DNA from: Acaryochloris sp. CCMEE 5410
GTDB taxonomy: Bacteria; Cyanobacteriota; Cyanobacteriia; Thermosynechococcales; Thermosynechococcaceae
Assembly: GCF_000238775.2 (NCBI RefSeq)
Contig: NZ_AFEJ02000002.1
Coordinates: 62,001-126,000 of the forward strand
Length of the DNA: 64,000 nt
Direction: 5' to 3'
Position numbers and translations under genes: made by a program. Shown here piece by piece: positions 57,517-64,000 of the stretch (its first letter is position 1; the number at the start of each line of letters is the position of its first letter). The notes under the pieces are model-generated. The model worked only from the letters and a program-made list of their open reading frames with translations. It was not told the origin of the DNA and ran no database searches.

Positions 57517-58302
57517 ATGAATTCTCTCGTTTCTTTATCCATGCCACCGATTAATCGAGCTTTTATTCAAGAGCTAGGAAATGGAAGACTAGAAGCAGAA
57601 GAACAACTGGTGGTTGAAGCCTTAAAACAGAAAGGAATACCGTTTTCCTTCTTCACAGCTAAGCGTATCCGTCGCCGACAGCTCCCTCTGGATGGACATT
57701 CACTGGTTATTGGCGATATCCCTTGTATTTTAGGGGCATTGAAACAACTGAATATTCCTGTGCCAGAGCTGAATGACTATCCAGTTTGCCTAAACAGCTT
57801 CTTGCATCGGCAGCTTTGGCAATCCACCTTATCTGAATTAGCCACAAGATTAGAGAAAGGGGACTATCCAGCCATTTTCGCCAAACCTTGTTCTCGTCGG
57901 AAGCAATTTACGGGGGCAATTTTCCAATCTGAGGCGGATTTAGCCCAGGCTTCGGGAATATCTAAGCATGAAAAATTGATTTGCGCCGAAGTCGTCCACT
58001 GGCGCAGTGAGTATCGCGTTTATGTTGTTCGGTCTCAGATTAGAGGGATTCACCACTATGAGGGCAATCCACTTGAACCAATAGATCGAGGCGTTGTTGA
58101 AGAGGCGATCCGTATCCTTAACGAATCGGGTGAGGCTTATGCAGGTTATGCCATTGATTTTGGTGTACTCGATTCTGGCAAAACCGCTTTGATTGAAATG
58201 AATGATGGATTTGCCGTTGGTGCCTATGGGGTAAGTGCCCAAGATTACACCGATATGGTTTGGGCGAGATGGGAAGAGCTGCTCAGCCAGATGGCAACCT
58301 AG
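57517..58302 (+). CDS. ATP-grasp domain protein (261 aa)
   Basis: This protein has an N-terminal domain (GRLEAEEQLVVEALKQKGIP) and a C-terminal ATP-grasp fold: IFAKPCSRRKQFTGAIF, EVVHWRSEYRVYVV and, near the end, AIDFGVLDSGKTALIEMNDG with the metal-binding EMND. ATP-grasp enzymes join a carboxylate to an amine or thiol using ATP. The substrate is unknown; it resembles the DUF4343 type often found as stand-alone genes. The start is the ATG at 57517. Confidence 0.8.
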   Translation: MNSLVSLSMPPINRAFIQELGNGRLEAEEQLVVEALKQKGIPFSFFTAKRIRRRQLPLDGHSLVIGDIPCILGALKQLNIPVPELNDYPVCLNSFLHRQLWQSTLSELATRLEKGDYPAIFAKPCSRRKQFTGAIFQSEADLAQASGISKHEKLICAEVVHWRSEYRVYVVRSQIRGIHHYEGNPLEPIDRGVVEEAIRILNESGEAYAGYAIDFGVLDSGKTALIEMNDGFAVGAYGVSAQDYTDMVWARWEELLSQMAT

Positions 58303-58332
58303 CTGACATATAGAGAAGGCTTTACTTCAGCC

Positions 58333-58983
58333 TTATTCAGCATGGGTTTCTTTGGTTTGTTCTCGGATCACTTCACTCCAGTTATCGTCTTTGATCGCCG
58401 ACTCCAAATTCTGACGCCGTTCTGCTTCGCTCTGGGGCTGGGTACTGCCAGCAACACCTAAAGCCATGGCCTTTTGCAACTTCACCTTTTTCTCTTCATA
58501 GGCTTGCCGCTCTTGAGCAGACATGGCTTGAATCGCTGCATCCTTGACCGTGCCAGCCCATTTACCATCTCCGGTATTTCCAGGGGGAAGACTGGGGAAA
58601 GCTGCGATCCATTCATCTCTTAACTGCTCCATTTCAGCCCGTTTGGGAAATTTAAAGGGCTGGACTTTAACTTGGGCGCAAATCTCCTCGCCATGTTGGG
58701 AAATATGGCTCTTCAAAGAGAGGGAAACATTGCGGGAATAGTTTACGTATTGAGGATTACCTGCTTGATCAAAGACCGCATAAACCCCCGCAATCTTGGC
58801 TTCTCCAGAGGCTTCACACCAAGTGGCAACAGGAATCGGAGATTCAGCAGCTTGATCTGTGGTTGGGGTCGTTGTGGTTTCAGCAGTATGTTCGTCATCG
58901 GAGCTGTAGAGAAAATCATGCAATCCTTGATGGGCTTGCGGTACATTTTGATGCTCAATTGCATTCGGATTTTCGATACCCAC
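58333..58983 (-). CDS. GIY-YIG-like domain protein, probably non-catalytic
   Basis: Residues 65-140 follow the GIY-YIG pattern: GVYAVFDQAGNPQYVNYSRN stands for GIY...GKxYIGxSxN, then LKSHISQHGEE. The second motif is YV rather than YIG and the usual catalytic Arg/Glu cannot be assigned, so endonuclease activity is doubtful. Residues 1-60 are low-complexity and acidic, and the C-terminal 60 are helical and charged. The family occurs in cyanobacteria and plastids. Function unknown. It is divergent from the ECF41 module. Confidence 0.65.
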   Translation of the reverse strand: MGIENPNAIEHQNVPQAHQGLHDFLYSSDDEHTAETTTTPTTDQAAESPIPVATWCEASGEAKIAGVYAVFDQAGNPQYVNYSRNVSLSLKSHISQHGEEICAQVKVQPFKFPKRAEMEQLRDEWIAAFPSLPPGNTGDGKWAGTVKDAAIQAMSAQERQAYEEKKVKLQKAMALGVAGSTQPQSEAERRQNLESAIKDDNWSEVIREQTKETHAE

Positions 58984-59057
58984 AGGTTTAACTCCCTTGC
59001 CGACATGCTCTCATTATCAGTCATCATGATCCCCTCGCCAGAAAATTTAGCCAAACT

Positions 59058-59084
59058 TGTCACAGCTGGGCCACCTCTCCCGTC
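59058..59084 (+). promoter_or_regulatory. ECF41-type promoter
   Basis: TGTCACA at 59058-59064 and CGTC at 59081-59084 are separated by exactly 16 bases. This matches the promoter known for ECF41 sigma factors (TGTCACA, 16 bases, CGTC). It lies 34 bases before the ATG of the AhpD-like gene that heads the module with sigJ, so the sigma factor probably controls its own operon. Confidence 0.8.
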
Positions 59085-59117
59085 TCCTATATAGACATGT
59101 AATTTTGGAGAGATTCC

Positions 59118-59579
59118 ATGACGCAACGATTCGATATCAGTCAATCCGATCCAAACGCATATCAAGCCATGGTGGGGTTGGAAACCTATCTCCGTAAGTG
59201 CGGCCTGCAGCCACAATTACTGCATTTAATTAAAACAAGAGCTTCTCAGATCAATGGCTGTGCCTTCTGCATTGATATGCACACCAAAGAAGCCAGAGCC
59301 GATGGCGAATCGGAACAACGGCTCTATGGGCTCAGTGCCTGGGCAGAAACCCCCTTCTTCACCCCTGCGGAACGAGCTGCCCTAGCCTTAACTGAGGTGG
59401 TCACCCGGATCTCTGAGCAAGCGGTTCCTGATGCGGTCTATGCTGAAGCGTGCCAACATTTCTCTGAAACAGAAGTGACACAATTATTGATGGCCATTGT
59501 GACTATCAATAGTTGGAATCGACTTGCGATCGCATCCCAAGTCCTACCCGGCAGCTATACCGTACCTGTCGCCGCTTGA
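59118..59579 (+). CDS. AhpD-like/carboxymuconolactone decarboxylase-family protein
   Basis: The protein has 153 residues and an AhpD core. The redox pair CAFC is at residues 48-51 in INGCAFCIDMHTKEAR, followed by LYGLSAWAETPFFTPAERAALALTE, which is typical of stand-alone AhpD-like peroxidase-reductase proteins. It starts at ATG 59118 with TTGGAGAGA upstream. The gene is the first of three (AhpD-like, membrane protein, sigJ). ECF41 sigma factors are commonly found next to such genes, which are their targets. Confidence 0.9.
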   Translation: MTQRFDISQSDPNAYQAMVGLETYLRKCGLQPQLLHLIKTRASQINGCAFCIDMHTKEARADGESEQRLYGLSAWAETPFFTPAERAALALTEVVTRISEQAVPDAVYAEACQHFSETEVTQLLMAIVTINSWNRLAIASQVLPGSYTVPVAA

Positions 59580-59587
59580 GCCACATC

Positions 59588-59992
59588 ATGAATCATCAAA
59601 CAGCCCCCATCACCCGAGTGGTGATCGCCCATACTCTGATCAGTGCTCTACATGGCCTAGCCCATCTGCTGATTCCGGTTCCGATCTCAGTCCTACAAGC
59701 CCTGTTTATTGCGGGGGTGATTTCAGCCCTGCAGATCGTTGCCGTGCTTTTGGTCTGGAGACAGCAGGTTAAATGGGCTTCAACGGTGCTGTTAGTATCA
59801 ATGGCAGGGTCCTTACTCTTTGGTCTATACAACCACTTTGTTGTTATCAGTCCAGATCATTTTTTTCAGATGCCTCCCACTAGCTTGGGAGTTCTATTTC
59901 AGGTCACGGCAGTTCTACTGACCGTCTCGGAAGGCATTGGTATTGGAGTCAGTGTATGGGCACTCAACCCTCGACAGCCTCTCAGTCCCTAA
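59588..59992 (+). CDS. Small four-helix membrane protein in the sigJ operon
   Basis: From ATG at 59588 (MNHQTAPITRVVIAHTLISA) the 134 residues form about four hydrophobic helices with His residues in ALHGLAHLL and LYNHFVV. The family is unknown to me. It starts eight bases after the AhpD-like gene and overlaps the start of sigJ by 37 bases, so translation is likely coupled. It may be a redox or sensing membrane partner of the module. Confidence 0.75.
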   Translation: MNHQTAPITRVVIAHTLISALHGLAHLLIPVPISVLQALFIAGVISALQIVAVLLVWRQQVKWASTVLLVSMAGSLLFGLYNHFVVISPDHFFQMPPTSLGVLFQVTAVLLTVSEGIGIGVSVWALNPRQPLSP

Positions 59993-60876
59993 CAGATGAT
60001 TTTTTGGAGCATTGGTCGCTTTTGTTTGCGATCGCATATCGGATGCTGGGTACCGTTATGGATGCCGAGGACATGGTGCAGGATACCTTCCTCAAATGGC
60101 AGACTGTATCTAAATCCCAGGTGCGGTCTGCTAAAAGCTATTTGACCACCATCATTACTCGGCTGTGTATTGATCGGTTACGATCCGCTCAAGTCCAGCG
60201 CGAGCAATATATTGGCCCTTGGCTACCGGAGCCGATTGTCACTGCTTTCTCAGCTGATCCCCACTATCAGGTGGAACAGGCTGACTCCCTAACCATGGCC
60301 TTTTTGGTCATGCTAGAGCGACTCTCTCCCATTGAGAGAGCCGTTTTTCTATTACGAGAGATCTTTGACTATGACTACGACGAAATTGCACCTATTGTTG
60401 AAAAGAGTACGGTGAACTGTCGCCAAATTGCTCGCCGTGCTCGTCAACAGGTAACGAAACCGCGATCACGGTTTTCAGCTTCCCCTGAACAGCATCACCA
60501 ACTCACCTTGAAATTTATGCAGGCTTGCCAGCAGGGAGAGATGGAGGATTTACTCCATTGTCTGGCTGATGATATTACCCTCTGGTCTGATGGCGGGGGG
60601 CAAGTTACCGCAGCCCTTAAGCCCATCCAGGGTTCAGTAAAAGTGAGCGGTTTCCTCCGTGCTATCTATCGGTATCAGAGAAAATTGGGGTTCATTCCAG
60701 ATCTTGAATTAGTACAGGTCAATGGCCAGACTGGCATTCAGTTCTCCATCGCAGGCCAAGTGGAAACAATTGCTGTTTTAGAAACGACCGACCAACAGAT
60801 CATATCGATCTTTTTTATCAGAAATCCCCAGAAATTAAGGATAGAGCAAATCCATCATTCCAGCATTTTAGATTGA
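59956..60876 (+). CDS. sigJ: ECF41-type RNA polymerase sigma factor (SigJ)
   Basis: This is an extracytoplasmic-function sigma factor of 306 residues. The sigma2 domain (LFAIAYRMLGTVMDAEDMVQDTF, about 20-80), a linker with WLPEP (89-93) and sigma4 (about 125-185, ERAVFLLREIFDYDYDEIAPIV) are followed by a SnoaL-like C-terminal domain (about 190-306). WLPEP and the terminal NPQKL are hallmarks of ECF41, whose C-terminal domain regulates activity in place of an anti-sigma factor. It overlaps the membrane-protein gene, and a matching promoter lies before the operon. Confidence 0.92.
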   Translation: MGTQPSTASQSLTDDFLEHWSLLFAIAYRMLGTVMDAEDMVQDTFLKWQTVSKSQVRSAKSYLTTIITRLCIDRLRSAQVQREQYIGPWLPEPIVTAFSADPHYQVEQADSLTMAFLVMLERLSPIERAVFLLREIFDYDYDEIAPIVEKSTVNCRQIARRARQQVTKPRSRFSASPEQHHQLTLKFMQACQQGEMEDLLHCLADDITLWSDGGGQVTAALKPIQGSVKVSGFLRAIYRYQRKLGFIPDLELVQVNGQTGIQFSIAGQVETIAVLETTDQQIISIFFIRNPQKLRIEQIHHSSILD

Positions 60877-61062
60877 GAAAAATCTAAGTTCTCCTGCTCA
60901 AACTTCAATCATGATGCACTCATGATTTATGATGTCTTTTTCTACTAATGGGTAATATACTCTATAAGGGAATTACAGTAAGCTGACCATTTACTCAAAC
61001 AGCTAAAAAACGAAACGTCGCTAACAGTCAGTGCAAGTTGTAAGTCAATCTATGGGGGGATT

Positions 61063-61320
61063 GTGACTGACCTTCATATCAAAGCCTTAGATTTAGCCCA
61101 AGAGGGGAAATGGCATGAAGCACATCAATTGGTAGAGCATCAATCGGATCAGACCTCTTGCCTGATTCATGGCTACTTACATCGGGTCGAAGGCGATTTA
61201 AGTAACGCTAAATATTGGTACCGTCGAGCTTGCGAAGAGATGCCAGATAATACTTTGGCCGAAGAGTTAAGGTGTTTGTATAAAGTTGCCAAGTCTGTAA
61301 AAAAACGCCAACAGCTATAG
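61063..61320 (+). CDS. Conserved small protein (85 aa)
   Basis: From GTG at 61063 (VTDLHIKALDLAQEGKWHEA) this is an alpha-helical protein with a TPR-like pair of helices: WHEAHQLVEHQSDQTSCLIH and GDLSNAKYWYRRACEEMP. The motif HRVEGDxxNxxYWYRR is conserved in a family of unknown function found in several bacterial phyla. It lies seven bases before the molybdenum-carrier-like gene, so they are likely co-transcribed. Function unknown. Confidence 0.75.
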   Translation: MTDLHIKALDLAQEGKWHEAHQLVEHQSDQTSCLIHGYLHRVEGDLSNAKYWYRRACEEMPDNTLAEELRCLYKVAKSVKKRQQL

Positions 61321-61327
61321 CAATTTT

Positions 61328-61804
61328 ATGTCTGTCTTGTTTCAGAAAATCGTGTCCGGTGGCCAAACAGGGGCTGATCGAGCTGCCTTGGATTGGGCTA
61401 TTGTTATGGAAATTGAACATGGGGGATGGTGTCCCCAAGGACGACAGGCAGAAGATGGGATTATTCCAACCTGTTACCCCTTACAAGAAACGCCCTCTTC
61501 AGACTATGCTCAACGAACAGAATGGAATATTCGCGACTCTGATGCTACAGTCATCTTTTCCCTGTCATCCTTTCTTAGTGGAGGCACCCTCTTAACCCAG
61601 CAATTGGCCAAGCAAATCCAAAAGCCTTGGATACATCTCCATGCAGGTATGGGGATAAAGAATGGCGCTGTTGTTCTCCATCAGTTTGTCAGCCAGTTCT
61701 CGATTAAAGTCCTAAATATTGCTGGCCCCCGACAGTCGGAAGAACCCACCATTGGCGAGTTCTTGACCCAAGTGATGAACACTGCCTTTACTAGAAATAA
61801 TTAG
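61328..61804 (+). CDS. Putative molybdenum-carrier-like protein
   Basis: The protein has 158 residues and a Rossmann-like fold: KIVSGGQTGADRAALDWAI near the start binds the nucleotide/phosphate, followed by GWCPQGRQAEDG, WNIRDSDATVIF and SGGTLLTQQLAK. It belongs to the putative molybdenum carrier family (MoCo carrier, lysine-decarboxylase-like fold). The family name rests on algal and plant relatives; the activity here is unproven. It follows the 85-residue gene by seven bases and precedes the SRPBCC gene by 19. Confidence 0.85.
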   Translation: MSVLFQKIVSGGQTGADRAALDWAIVMEIEHGGWCPQGRQAEDGIIPTCYPLQETPSSDYAQRTEWNIRDSDATVIFSLSSFLSGGTLLTQQLAKQIQKPWIHLHAGMGIKNGAVVLHQFVSQFSIKVLNIAGPRQSEEPTIGEFLTQVMNTAFTRNN

Positions 61805-61823
61805 CCCCTTTCCCTGGCCTGAG

Positions 61824-62306
61824 ATGCATCATGTCCACGTCAAAATTGTGATTCGAGCTGATCAACAAACCGTTTTTCAGGCCATTTCCGACCATGAGAA
61901 GTTCTTGAATCGTCCTGAAGTTAAGTGCCAACTTATCCAAGAAGGTTTCGACTCCATCAATGGCTGCGGTGCCATCAGAGAAGTTACTCTATCCTGGGGC
62001 ACTTTTCAGGAGGAAGTGACCGTTTTCCAAGCCCCTAACCATTTTGAATATAAGATTCGGTCTTTCTCCAATGCTCAGGGAGAATCAGGTCCCTTCTGGC
62101 ATGATCGAGGCTGGTTGGATTTTTCATCTGAAAACGAGGGAACACAAATCGATTGGCATACTCGATTTGAAATCCCTAGTCCAATGGGTCAAAGCATCAT
62201 CGAATGGTTAGCTGGGTGGCGAACCCAAAGGATGTTTATGAAACTATTGCACCAAGTCAAAACCAAACTTGAGAATTCTCTGACGGTTGATACCATAAGT
62301 TGCTAA
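61824..62306 (+). CDS. SRPBCC-family protein (160 aa)
   Basis: This is a soluble Bet v1-like polyketide-cyclase/START fold protein: VKIVIRADQQTVFQAISDHE at the start, GCGAIREVTLSWGTFQEEVT in the middle, and a long C-terminal helix (FMKLLHQVKTKL). There is no membrane anchor, unlike the SRPBCC protein at 5037-5579. The ligand is unknown. It is the third of three closely spaced genes (61063-62306) and is probably in the same transcript. Confidence 0.8.
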   Translation: MHHVHVKIVIRADQQTVFQAISDHEKFLNRPEVKCQLIQEGFDSINGCGAIREVTLSWGTFQEEVTVFQAPNHFEYKIRSFSNAQGESGPFWHDRGWLDFSSENEGTQIDWHTRFEIPSPMGQSIIEWLAGWRTQRMFMKLLHQVKTKLENSLTVDTISC

Positions 62307-62629
62307 ACAGAACCATCGCCATCATGTTGTATGAGACAGTTCCATAACTTTTGCTCAAAGGCAGTCAAAGGCTAGGGAATCAGGCGATCTCTATGGATTT
62401 GATGATTCACAACGGTAGATCGAATACGCTGGGAAGCTTCCAAACTCAAAAGCCCCAACACACAATGGTGTTGGGGCTTACACAAATTCGGGATCAGCAG
62501 TTCAATCAGGTACTGTTGCTTTTGCAATATCCTTGGCTCAAGTGAGTCTAGGGGTCAACCGCCCTGTTCTAGTCCGCAATCCTGTCTAATGAGGAGCATC
62601 AAGCAGTCGAAGAAAATGTCTCAAATCGT
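62307..62629. other. Intergenic region between convergent genes
   Basis: This 320-base stretch contains the strong hairpin at 62450-62479. A short open frame (62351-62545) reads across the hairpin and has no recognisable protein features, so I do not call it a gene. Confidence 0.5.
62450..62479 (-). terminator. Strong hairpin terminator between convergent genes
   Basis: AAGCCCCAACAC (62450-62461) and GTGTTGGGGCTT (62468-62479) form a perfect 12-bp stem with a 6-nt loop. On the minus strand the stem is followed by TTGAGTTTGG, giving a short T-run, so it best terminates the 62630-62905 gene; it can also stop the plus-strand transcript. Confidence 0.75.
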
Positions 62630-62905
62630 CTAAGAAGCAGCAGCTTCAGGAGAGCCTTCCCAAGGATCTTCAACAAAAGTGACCTTAGAAGGATCTGTTT
62701 CCTGAATTAACTTCATTTCCATTAATTCTTCGATTAATTCAACCAAAGTTTCCAATGAATTATTGGCCTTAATCAAGAGTTGTTGAAAGGTGGCATTGCC
62801 CTTTTGTTGAGCAATAAATTGTAGAAGTTGTAGGGCAGGTTCACTCACATCCTGGTGAACGGTGTAGCGTATATGGGTAAGTGAGGAAAGTTTGCTCCGG
62901 GGCAT
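62630..62905 (-). CDS. Small helical protein of unknown function (91 aa)
   Basis: From ATG at 62905 with GGAGA upstream. The protein is mostly helical (VSEPALQLLQFIAQQKGNAT followed by FQQLLIKANNSLETLVELIE) with a terminal acidic tail (EDPWEGSPEAAAS). The first part has a winged-helix-like look (helix-turn-helix and a strand pair with KLIQETDPSKVTFVED), so it may bind nucleic acid, but I do not recognise the family. Confidence 0.6.
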   Translation of the reverse strand: MPRSKLSSLTHIRYTVHQDVSEPALQLLQFIAQQKGNATFQQLLIKANNSLETLVELIEELMEMKLIQETDPSKVTFVEDPWEGSPEAAAS

Positions 62906-63178
62906 GCTAGTCTCCGATAATCATCTGCTAAGGGCTCTTTCATGCCATTACTAAAAACGGCATTCTCTATACTTAGGATGCCCAAAGTTCCTAGCGATAA
63001 TAAAGTCAAAAACAAGATTAATTTGAGATAGGAATCTCAGCATTTTCCAGCACTATATTGTGAATTTCTAGTCAATTTACAAAAAGGGCTATCAAAGACA
63101 AAGTTCAGTCTTGTTCACAATCCGATAATGTCACCGTTAGAAACTCAGGGGTTAGGTAATGGTCAATCAGGGAGTGTC
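62906..63178. other. Intergenic region upstream of the MITE
   Basis: About 270 AT-rich bases lie between the 62630-62905 gene and the MITE. They must contain the promoter of that gene. No coding sequence, long repeat or known regulatory element is visible. Confidence 0.35.
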
Positions 63179-63300
63179 GGGAGCATGTCACTTTTGCAAG
63201 CTAGTATTTATACTCATCTCAGAAATCTTTGCTAGCCTTGCTTTCAGACACCAAATTTTTAATTCTAAATTTTGTGCATCTGCAAAGGTGACATGCTCCC
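63179..63300. mobile_element. MITE, 122 bp, with 9-bp target duplication
   Basis: The ends are inverted repeats GGGAGCATGTCAC(T/C)TTTGCA, matching at 19 of the first 20 positions. The element is flanked by the 9-bp direct repeat GGGAGTGTC at 63170-63178 and 63301-63309. The 80-base interior is AT-rich and has no coding capacity. It therefore looks like a non-autonomous element moved by a transposase elsewhere in the genome. None of the three IS elements in the window shares these ends. Confidence 0.85.
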
Positions 63301-63326
63301 GGGAGTGTCCCCCTTGGGAGTTGAAA

Positions 63327-63351
63327 GATAAACCGTTCTATCCGGTTTATC
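63327..63351 (+). promoter_or_regulatory. Hairpin in the leader of the DEAD-box helicase gene
   Basis: GATAAACCG (63327-63335) and CGGTTTATC (63343-63351) form a 9-bp stem with a 7-nt loop. It lies about 190 bases before the helicase start and 18 bases after the MITE duplication. No T-run follows; a dyad operator or leader structure is possible. Confidence 0.4.
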
Positions 63352-63542
63352 AGCCCTATTTCAGAGCTATATCGTTTATGATAGTTAAGTCTTCTGTAGC
63401 TAGTGTGTTGGGTCAATCCGTCGCCACAAGCTGGCCCAGACTTCCACCCCTGCGTCCGGGGTATAGCAATATACCCATGTTGTTCCTAATGCCCGATTTG
63501 ATGTGATGCTGTCAAATCCGGTTACCCATTCATTATTCCCCT

Positions 63543-64000
63543 ATGTCACAACCTACCCTTTCTCGGTTTGCCGATCTTGCGATCGCACCTCCGTTGCTGC
63601 AAGCCGTTGAAGAAGTCGGCTACGAATCTCCTTCTCCGATCCAAGCCCAGAGTATTCCTCCGTTATTAGCAGGCCGGGATTTGCTCGGCCAAGCCCAAAC
63701 GGGAACGGGTAAAACAGCCGCCTTTGCGCTCCCCCTGCTGAGCCAACTGGATCTATCCCAAGCCCATCCTCAAATTCTGGTCTTAGCGCCAACCCGAGAG
63801 TTAGCGATTCAGGTGGCCGAAGCGATGCAGACTTATGCTCGCTATCTGCCTGGCTTTCATATCGCCACCCTTTACGGTGGACAGAACATCAGCACTCAGC
63901 TCCGACAACTCCGTCGCGGCGTTCATGTGGTTGTAGGAACCCCCGGACGACTGATCGATCACCTCCTCCGAGGCACCCTCAAGCTCGACAACCTCTCGAC
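63543..64000 (+). CDS. DEAD-box RNA helicase, N-terminal part (continues beyond window)
   Basis: From ATG at 63543 ([20 protein letters not shown]) the first 152 codons are in the window and the frame is open at base 64000. Helicase motifs appear in order: Q motif SPIQAQSIP, Walker [15 protein letters not shown], Ia [11 protein letters not shown] in LYGGQN, and Ib [10 protein letters not shown]. The DEAD box lies beyond the edge. Such enzymes unwind RNA in ribosome assembly or mRNA decay; in cyanobacteria the cold-shock helicase CrhR is one member, but membership cannot be decided here. Confidence 0.92.
   Translation, partial: MSQPTLSRFADLAIAPPLLQAVEEVGYESPSPIQAQSIPPLLAGRDLLGQAQTGTGKTAAFALPLLSQLDLSQAHPQILVLAPTRELAIQVAEAMQTYARYLPGFHIATLYGGQNISTQLRQLRRGVHVVVGTPGRLIDHLLRGTLKLDNLS

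Noticed and set aside
58333-58983. Active GIY-YIG endonuclease
   Set aside because: Key motif residues are replaced (YV instead of YIG) and catalytic Arg/Glu cannot be assigned.
62351-62545. Short open frame of 64 codons
   Set aside because: It reads across the strong terminator hairpin, has no domain and no good ribosome site; most likely non-coding.

Overview
This 64 kb window looks like chromosomal DNA of a cyanobacterium with a large, insertion-sequence-rich genome. The evidence is the recurrent HIP1 octamer GCGATCGC (for example 743-750, 33681-33688, 59526-59533) and cyanobacteria-typical families: DUF2555, DUF4330, a FutA-type iron-binding lipoprotein, a pilin G/H domain, and large PAS/GAF hybrid kinases. 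An Acaryochloris-like genome would fit, but I cannot confirm a species without a search.

Layout. 1-10.2 kb: two paralogous secreted SH3-like proteins (one cut by the left edge), a secreted protein of unknown function, a PH-domain membrane protein, an operon of a leucine-rich-repeat protein with a DUF790 (Bax1-type) nuclease, an SRPBCC protein, a PD-(D/E)XK nuclease, a glycosyltransferase and TypA. 10.4-16.6 kb: a 1577-residue hybrid histidine kinase followed by a REC-GGDEF diguanylate cyclase. 16.6-18.4 kb: a yjbQ gene split by an intact ISAs1-family element with a 10-bp target duplication. 18.4-27.3 kb: FutA, a small secreted protein, and a TamB/MscS envelope operon. 27.3-33.3 kb: two paralogous proteins of unknown function, CorA, a LapA-like membrane protein with what looks like a degenerate GGDEF domain, a TPR protein with a structured leader, and a zinc-ribbon rhomboid protease. 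33.6-40.9 kb: phosphohexomutase, a soluble SecD-P1-like protein, an alpha/beta hydrolase, a HugZ-like protein, glycogen debranching enzyme and an alpha-carbonic anhydrase. 41.1-42.7 kb: an IS4-family (Tn5-like) element with a frameshifted transposase and a 10-bp duplication.

42.8-48.2 kb is a signalling operon: GAF-GAF histidine kinase, stand-alone receiver, then REC-PAS-GGDEF. The last gene is broken by a decayed ISKra4-family element flanked by an 8-bp duplication. 48.5-52.9 kb: an exported LRR-TPR-CHAT protein, a secreted DUF4329 (JAMM-like motif) protein, and DUF4330. 53-58 kb: DUF2555, CoaBC, a pilin-domain lipoprotein, tRNA-Arg(ACG), MoaC, a double thioredoxin-fold glutaredoxin with a truncated cysteine-less paralogue upstream, and an ATP-grasp protein. 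58.3-60.9 kb: a GIY-YIG-like protein, then an ECF41-type sigma module (AhpD-like protein, small membrane protein, SigJ) preceded by a sequence matching the ECF41 promoter. 61-64 kb: small metabolic and unknown genes, a 122-bp MITE with 9-bp duplications, and the 5' part of a DEAD-box RNA helicase running off the right edge.

The clearest themes are insertion-sequence damage (two host genes interrupted, each reconstructible in frame) and redundancy in c-di-GMP and two-component signalling. I found no CRISPR array, prophage or obvious complete new defence system. The strongest candidates for follow-up are the ECF41 module, the LapA plus degenerate-GGDEF fusion, the secreted CHAT/DUF4329 pair, the DUF790-LRR operon and the soluble SecD-P1 protein.
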